DNA of 64,000 bases, taken from positions 3,973,001 to 4,037,000 of the forward strand of contig OU015567.1 in assembly GCA_907165135.1 (NCBI GenBank), given 5' to 3'. This DNA is from Oikopleura dioica. Lineage: Eukaryota; Chordata; Appendicularia; Copelata; Oikopleuridae. Within the stretch, counting starts at the first letter, position 1. Every line of letters begins with the position of its first letter. The translations under genes were made by a program, and so were the position numbers. The notes below the pieces were generated by a model that did not search any database, was not told the origin of the DNA, and saw only the letters and a program-made list of their open reading frames with translations. Below, in pieces: positions 58,273-64,000 of the stretch.

Positions 58273-58536
58273 CCCAGCGAAGCCTGAATAAAATTTATCA
58301 AAAAATCTCTTTTGAAAAATAACGAACCTTTTTCTTTATCAGAAAATCGCCTTCGAAACAGGGAGCTCGCCTGGCGATTTAAGGACCACCGCACAAATAT
58401 ATTGCGCCGCGAAATGCACTGGCAACGTCAACAATTATAATTACTCGGGTTTTTAGAAAATCATTTGTTTGGAAAAGAAAAGCGACCGGCGTTTTTAACA
58501 TCATAATCAAACTTTATTTTTCAGTTTCGATTTTAT

Positions 58537-59118
58537 TTATTCCAGCAAGGCAGTTTTGATCTGAATTGATAAAAGCATTGAAGCCTGATTGTTGGTTATC
58601 ATCGAATAATATCTTATAAATTCGATGAACTGAAGAAAAACCTCAATTTCTCGAGTTTGAAGCTCTTTCCAAGTCCCTTTTTCACTAAGGTTTTGTTTAA
58701 AAATATGTTTTTTTTTCATGACAAACCTTATTTTCTCAAGTAAATCGGCAAAGTCTCGATAAGAAAATCTCTTGAGAAGCTTTTCCGAGAACATGGCCAC
58801 CTGATTGATATGAAAACATGTCAGCACATCAAATTTTTCTTTACAATTTTCAATAGAAGCTCCTTTTTCAGCCAGTTTTTCCACAGAAAGAAACTTTTGC
58901 AAGTTTGAAGGAGAGTCGATATTGTCAGAAATATTCTTCAAATTTGAATAGAGCAAAAAGTCGAAAGTTTTTTGATCAGCAAAAGCAACAACTGGCTCGA
59001 CATAAGTGTCAATTCCGACATATCCGACTTCCCCGCTCACTTTTTGGAAGTATTTCGGAAAATTCGCGAGGAAATTCGCGGATATGAGGTTTATCAAAAA
59101 ACTCAGCGCAATTTTCAT
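58537..59118 (-). CDS. secreted helical protein, unrecognised (193 residues)
   Basis: Single exon. I chose the ATG at 59118 because it starts a good signal peptide (MKIALSFLINLISANFLA); an in-frame ATG 31 codons earlier lacks one. The body is mainly helical and charged (LQKFLSVEKLAEKGASIENC), with cysteines only in NCKEKFDVLTCFH, which may form one disulfide. No family recognised. Confidence 0.6.
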   Translation of the reverse strand: MKIALSFLINLISANFLANFPKYFQKVSGEVGYVGIDTYVEPVVAFADQKTFDFLLYSNLKNISDNIDSPSNLQKFLSVEKLAEKGASIENCKEKFDVLTCFHINQVAMFSEKLLKRFSYRDFADLLEKIRFVMKKKHIFKQNLSEKGTWKELQTREIEVFLQFIEFIRYYSMITNNQASMLLSIQIKTALLE

Positions 59119-59553
59119 CTCTATCTTTTTTTTTCTTTTGACTTCCGCTTCGCCAAAAAACTCAAGTTTTAAGCAAAAAAATAAGTTATTAATAATAATT
59201 GATGATTTCATCTAGACCCAGAAAACCTCTCAAACAACATAACAAACGATGCAAGCTCGTTTTTATTATCACCAAGAAACAACGAACTCACAACAAATGT
59301 TATGCTTCCGTCTAATTCGGGCTCTTTTCTTGTTTCGGTTTTAGACTTATTTTGGTATTTATCCTCTCAACACATTTTTTCAAACGGATCAGACTATTGG
59401 AACGCTCTAGCGCTACCTTCATGATAAAGTACAACTCTCAATCAAATTGTTCACTTCAATTTTTGAAAAAGAGAGAAAAAGAGACTTTTCTTCAATTTTC
59501 TTCTTTTTTAAAATTTTGTGTTTTTTTGTCTTGAGCTCGAAAAAATCTGAAAA

Positions 59554-60466
59554 ATGAAACTTTTTCAATTGCTCTGTTCTTCTTTTTTGACTGTCAATGC
59601 ACAAGGGGAAAGCACAGCTCTGTACTACAAGGATGTAATTTCACAAGATCTCGATAATTTTATTCTGCTTTGGGAGGATAAAAAATTTGGCGGGAGAAGC
59701 TATCCAAAGAACCATCATTTTCATGGAAAAATCAGGCAAGGATACATTTTCTTCGATAGAAAAGGTCTAATTTCAGCTCATTTCATGACTTTTGTAGTCA
59801 TTTTTGACCAAAAAAATACCCAAAAATTTTTTTGGTCAAATTTGGCCATTTTTGATGCTTTCTTTTTGTATCATTTTTAATAGAAAAGACAATCGAATGC
59901 GAAACCGAGTTTCCGAACTCAAAAAGCGAATGGACCGATTCTACAACCCCACATCTTGCCAGAAGCCGTGGAAAAACCAGCCTGCGAAAATTATGGAACA
60001 GTGGTTTTCCATCATGGACAACCATCCCTGCAGAGTGGCACAAAATATCGCTGAAGGGATTAATACTTGGCTTCATAACTTTGGCTGCACAGGTTGGTCT
60101 TTTTCATCAATGATAATGGCGATTGCGCACAGCCAAATTTTTTTTCTGAAAATTTTGTAAATAAAAATTCAAGATGCGATCATTGAAAACGTCGAGATCT
60201 TCTTCGACACCGAAAACATGACCTCCCGAAGAAAGAATCGAATCATCGGCCGTCGAGTTCAGAGCATAATCGACAACAACTATCTCATTTCCCGAGCTCC
60301 ATGCAAGAGGCGATGGTACGAGCCCGAAACGACAACTTCTGGTGCAACCACTTCGACAGAATACCAGACGACGACGCAGACGACAACGACGACTACAAGT
60401 TGGCAATCAACGAGTCAATGGTGGACGACAATTTGGTCCTCGAGTACTGCTAGTACACCTTGGTAG
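59554..60466 (+). CDS. secreted protein with a Thr-rich tail, unrecognised
   Basis: Three exons. The signal peptide MKLFQLLCSSFLTVNAQG is followed by an acidic/aromatic part (DNFILLWEDKKFGGRSYP). Exon 2 starts after an acceptor ending at 59885 (DNRMRNRVSELKKRM, then PTSCQKPWKN, HPCRVAQN, NFGCTG). Exon 3 has IENVEIFFDTENMTSRRK, a cysteine (APCKRRWYEPE) and a Thr/Ser/Trp tail (TTTTTTSWQSTSQWWTT). Four cysteines in the mature part suggest two disulfides. Intron 1 (about 120 nt) contains an inverted repeat around the phrase TTTTGACCAAAA. No family recognised. Confidence 0.6.
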
Positions 60467-60743
60467 ATTTTAACCAACAGAAGCTTTTTTATATTCCTTG
60501 TGCAATTGATACATTTGCTAGCTGTACATTTCGCTTTTTCTATTTCAATAAATCATTGATCCCCCTTTTAAATTGCTGCATTTTTGGTAGTTTTTGATAA
60601 TGAAAAGTTAGTCAGATTCTGAATTTATTTGCGCCCTGCATCAAAAAAACCAAGGCCAATATTTACTCTTCTGAGCGCTTGCTCTCTGAAAAATCATCTG
60701 ACAAAACGCAAATTTTCAGAAGAGAGAGAAGCAACGAAAAAAA

Positions 60744-62483
60744 ATGTTTCGTTTTTACGTTACATTTTGCGAGAGACTCTTTCTGCTCTCGGTTCAGTGC
60801 TTTATCTTGCTCATTTTTACATGTTTCCTTTTTGAGTTTTTCAAAAATGAGCAGATTTTGACCGGAGATGCGAAGGTTTTGAAGAGCACTGGGTTCAATA
60901 TTGCGCTTTTGTCGTTTTTGATGAGTAGTTATATTCATTTGGGGAAGGCGATGTCGATTTTCAAGGTGCTTTTTACTGATTTTGAAGAAGGTAATACGGA
61001 CTGGTTTCATAGTACTGATTGATAATTATTTTCACCGAGATTCGTAAATTAAAATGCCTATTTTCAAAACTCGATACCTTTTTATGGTGTTTTTTTTGCA
61101 TTTTTAGAGCTGACGAATCTCAGAAGAATATTCGCAAGACGGTGTCTTATCATTTGTTCAATCTCAAAAACTGTCGTTATTCTTCTTATTCTATCTGGTA
61201 TCTGCATAAAGGAAGAAGAAGAGAAGGGGTTCGAAATTTTCGGAACTCACTTTGATATGGATGACCCATTCATTATTGATGAAAATTCAGATTCGGACGA
61301 GCAAAGTATTCCAGAGCTCTTTGCAGGTAAAGCTTTCGTGATTAATTTATTTCGTGATATTTATTTTTGCAGCGATTTTGACGATGATTGTTCTTTTCCT
61401 GTCAACAATACTGTCGACTAAAATTGTTATTTTCAATCTATCAAAGGCTGCTTTCGGGGACATTCAAGCGCTGGAAAATGAGCTCAATGTTATTCTTTCA
61501 GGAATGATTCGATTTCTATTCAAGGAGATCATAGAGCGGACATCATAAAAATTTATTTTAAGGACCCCCCCATCAAGATGCAAAAAGTCAAAATTTTCAA
61601 AATTTTTTTGCTTTTTTGGGTTGTTTAGACCACGAGGAACAACTTTTATACAGAAAATTTTTTTGATCTTATAGAAAATTTTGGCAGAAATTGACTTCAA
61701 AAATTGAAAATTAACATTTTACATTTGATAAAAATCTTTAGTTCGCTATTTTTTAATGGTTATTAAGGGTATACCAACCATAAAAACTATTTCTATCATA
61801 AACACTAGTAAAAAAACGCAATTCAGGGCAATTTAGGCAATAATTACTGAAAATTTAAATCTGGAAATTCGTCTAAGATTCGACTTATAAAATTTTAAAG
61901 GGGCTGTTCTCCTTAAGTTCGTAGACAAAAAACTCTCAAAAAGCAAACGGTCGTAGCTTAGGGCCTTAACTTTACCATGAAAAAAAATTAAGGGTATACC
62001 CCAACGAAAACCCCCAAAAAAACGTTCACTAAGCAACTTTACCTTTAACGGCCTGTAAAACCTTAAATTTGGCATCGAGAGATCATCTTAAGGGGAACGG
62101 TTGCAGAAGAGGGTTCGATCTAAAGGATGCAATTAAAATTAAGGGTCTAGCTAAGATAGTTTTGGAGAAAAACTTTCACTAAGATGCCCTATTTTCGCGA
62201 TTCTTGATGGGGGGGTCCTTAAGATAAAACAACTCTTTAATTTTTAGTTGAAGTTTTGATAAACTAAACTTATCTTATCACCAACACTTTGCACCAATAC
62301 TTACTGTAATGAATGATGCTAGTTCTTAATTGAAACTCAATCATCTTCAAAGATCTTGAAAACGTAATTCCTGAAGTCAACGATGAACCGCCAAAATACG
62401 ACGAACTTGCTCGAGCAGAAACTCCCCCACCTGAGTATTCTTCAATCAATCCTACCAGTAATGCCAGTACCTCTTTGCCATGA
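60744..62483 (+). CDS. multi-pass membrane protein with C-terminal PPxY motifs
   Basis: Hydrophobic segments are visible in exon 1 (LLSVQCFILLIFTCFLFEFF and TGFNIALLSFLMSSYI), exon 2 (CSISKTVVILLILSGICI) and exon 3 (AILTMIVLFLSTILS), a four-segment layout. An acidic loop (DENSDSDEQSIPELF) follows the third. The last exon (62351-62483) ends in two PPxY motifs (PPKYDEL and PPPEYSS), typical ligands of WW domains such as those of NEDD4-type ubiquitin ligases. Joins between exons 1-3 are GT-AG. The donor of the last intron is not settled. That intron contains TTAA MITE C. The link between the membrane part and the PPxY exon is by phase and position only. Confidence 0.58.
61558..62222. mobile_element. 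TTAA-flanked MITE, family C
   Basis: Left end TTAAGGACCCCCCCATCAAG, right end its complement up to TTAA at 62219-62222, 665 bp. Interior AT-rich, non-coding. Third TTAA element in the window and distinct in sequence from A and B. Confidence 0.85.
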
Positions 62484-62770
62484 ATTTATTTATTTTCAAA
62501 AACATATGTACAAATAAAGTAAGATAAAAATATACACATTTGTCGATTTTCAAAAGACTTTCTTCGTTCTTCTTTTCTTTTAAAAATCATAAAAAAATAC
62601 TTACATATCTACAATGACGGGCAAATCCCTTCTTTTCCTGAAGGAACCCGTAAGACCCGAGGGAACCGAGTCTCTCCGGCGGCGGCGGAAAACCACAAAG
62701 GCTTTTTTGTGGTGAAATTTCGCGTGAAAAATGAATGAAAAATGAGATTTTAAGGACAACGATCATTAAA

Positions 62771-64000
62771 TTATTGGATAATTGAGTCTTTGATTTCCAA
62801 ATTTCGACCAATTCCTATTCCGCATATCAAAAGACCGAGACAAAGAAGTCCGCCACTCAAACTCACCATTTTCAGAACAGCAATTTTTCTTTCAGGACTT
62901 GTTGGTAGCTTTCTGAAGCTCAAAAAGTCTTTTCTTTTGAAGAAAAATTTGTAAACAAAATTGAACTGTCCTTGTGATTTTCGACTTCGTTAATGACAAT
63001 TGGCCCTAGTGATAAAACTTGGTTGTCATCGTTGATTGCAGCTCGCCGTTTTCTTCGATTTTGAGACTCAAGACAGCTCTATAAAGTGATAGAAATCGAT
63101 CAGAATCTTCCTTTTCTTACCTTTATACAGTTTTCAAAGCAAATAGAAATGTCGCAAAAGAGATAGACCCTCTGATATCCGGCAAAACCAAAAACTTCCG
63201 AGGTAAATCGCGCTTGCGAGCTCTCCCCGTTTTCCATAATTTTGACGACTTCGTTGTCAGCACATCCATCTTGAATGAGATCGAATTGAATCGGATCTTG
63301 CGACGAGTTGGTCGGACTCGCCCAGCAATTGTTAATTTTTAATTTTCTTAGTTTGGCTTATTCCATTTTTCCTACATCAATAAAAAACACTATCTCTCAG
63401 ATAACAATCGACTTTTTCAGCCATGCCTGTAATTGTCTCCTTCTTCTGCGTCGACAAGGAACACGCCTACATTGAGAATCTCGTTTGTATTTACAGTCAC
63501 TTCGGATGGAAGGGGATTTGTAAAGGTTCCGTCTTGATACAATACCATAGCTTCAATTTTAGTCAAAAAAACTGCTCATTTTTCTCTGAGTGCGAAAATA
63601 TTGTAAGTTTTGTTGACTTTCCTGTTCGAAAAACACCCTCGCCGGATATTGAGGGAAACTGAATCATGCTGAAAAGAAAAATTAACATTTAACCATAAAT
63701 TCAGTTTATTACAGATTTTTAATGATTTTTAATTTTTTTGGTAATTGATTGCTAATTATCAAGTTTAGTAACATCTCCCACATTAACAAAAATAATACAT
63801 TACATGCAATAACGCTCATGCAAATCTTACTTGATAGTCTGATTGCTGAAATAAAAGAAAAATAAATGAAGATAGAATGAAACAGCCTACCTTGCGGATT
63901 GATCCTCAACATCAAAATTGAATCCCGTCCTTAGATTCGTGTTATAAGAGCACTCGATTGGAAACACATAATTCTTCCCAGAATACATCACAATTCTTTT
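62771..64000 (-). CDS. ZP-domain membrane protein, 5' part beyond the window
   Basis: The gene enters from the right edge with a ZP-N segment (VFPIECSYNTNLRTGFNFDV), a micro-exon of about 15 nt near 63825-63839, then ARVFFEQEIFLTKIEAMVLY, then LDAEEGDNYR-like sequence leading to LTINNCWASPTNSS (the ZP-C CWATP-type motif), LIQDGCADNE, FGFAGYQRVYLFCDIS and ICFENC. A furin site (RRKRR) follows, as usual, and the last exon holds a membrane segment (GGLLCLGLLICGIGIG) and a short tail. Most joins are GT-AG with short introns; the join before the last exon fits only as GA-AG (donor GACAGT). Third ZP gene in the window. Confidence 0.78.

Noticed and set aside
56988..58287. Several 80-180-codon frames on both strands within the Tyr/Gly-rich gene
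   Set aside because: Shadow frames caused by strong GC3 bias of the real exon.

Overview
The window is animal DNA from a very compact genome. Most introns are only 37-55 nt, genes sit on both strands a few hundred bases apart, two genes lie entirely inside introns of opposite-strand genes, and several introns fit only as GA-AG or GC-AG. These traits, a vertebrate-type CCCTAA repeat, and families such as chondroitin synthase, ZP-domain proteins and EGF/mucin membrane proteins point to a larvacean tunicate close to Oikopleura. The species is an inference. Exon structures were built by hand from reading frame, splice sites and remembered family patterns; nothing was searched or aligned by computer.

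Layout. 0.4-8 kb: an unrecognised protein, a GT31 galactosyltransferase-like gene, a GPI-anchored-type protein, and an MDR dehydrogenase resembling L-threonine 3-dehydrogenase whose 1.8-kb intron holds an opposite-strand lectin-like gene. 8.07-13.16 kb: a 4.9-kb foldback-like insertion whose inverted ends are built of about 16-bp subrepeats, abutted on both sides by an 89-bp direct repeat; its inside is packed with tandem and inverted repeats. 13.2-20.6 kb: class-3 lipase, two ZP genes, a DUF3050-type gene, and two TTAA-flanked MITEs. 20.8-24.6 kb: two paralogous zinc-finger genes and two unrecognised genes, all on the minus strand. 24.9-32.4 kb: a coiled-coil protein, two related 70-residue peptides (one nested in a lipocalin gene), a chitin-binding-domain protein, a PLA2-like cysteine-rich protein and a trypsin.

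33.5-43.1 kb: a tandem array of three large type II membrane EGF-repeat genes on the minus strand. One is a 5'-truncated pseudogene, one carries a frameshift, and one has Thr/Ser mucin blocks and stops in mid-EGF. 43.6-45.1 kb: two related 55-57-residue secreted basic peptides with similar upstream sequence. 45.8-50 kb: chondroitin synthase with telomeric repeats in an intron. 50.7-64 kb: a Kazal-like membrane protein, a second copy of the first TTAA MITE, a six-finger C2H2 protein, a large secreted Tyr/Gly/His-rich protein, two more secreted proteins, a multi-pass PPxY protein with a MITE in its last intron, and a ZP gene cut by the window end.

Taken together, many genes encode secreted or cell-surface products (matrix glycans, ZP and EGF proteins, chitin binding, lectin, lipocalin, protease). 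This suits an epithelium that builds extracellular structures, but no single pathway is encoded. The strongest candidates for something undescribed are the foldback insertion with its 89-bp flanking duplication, the two small secreted peptide families, and the recurrent GA-AG introns.
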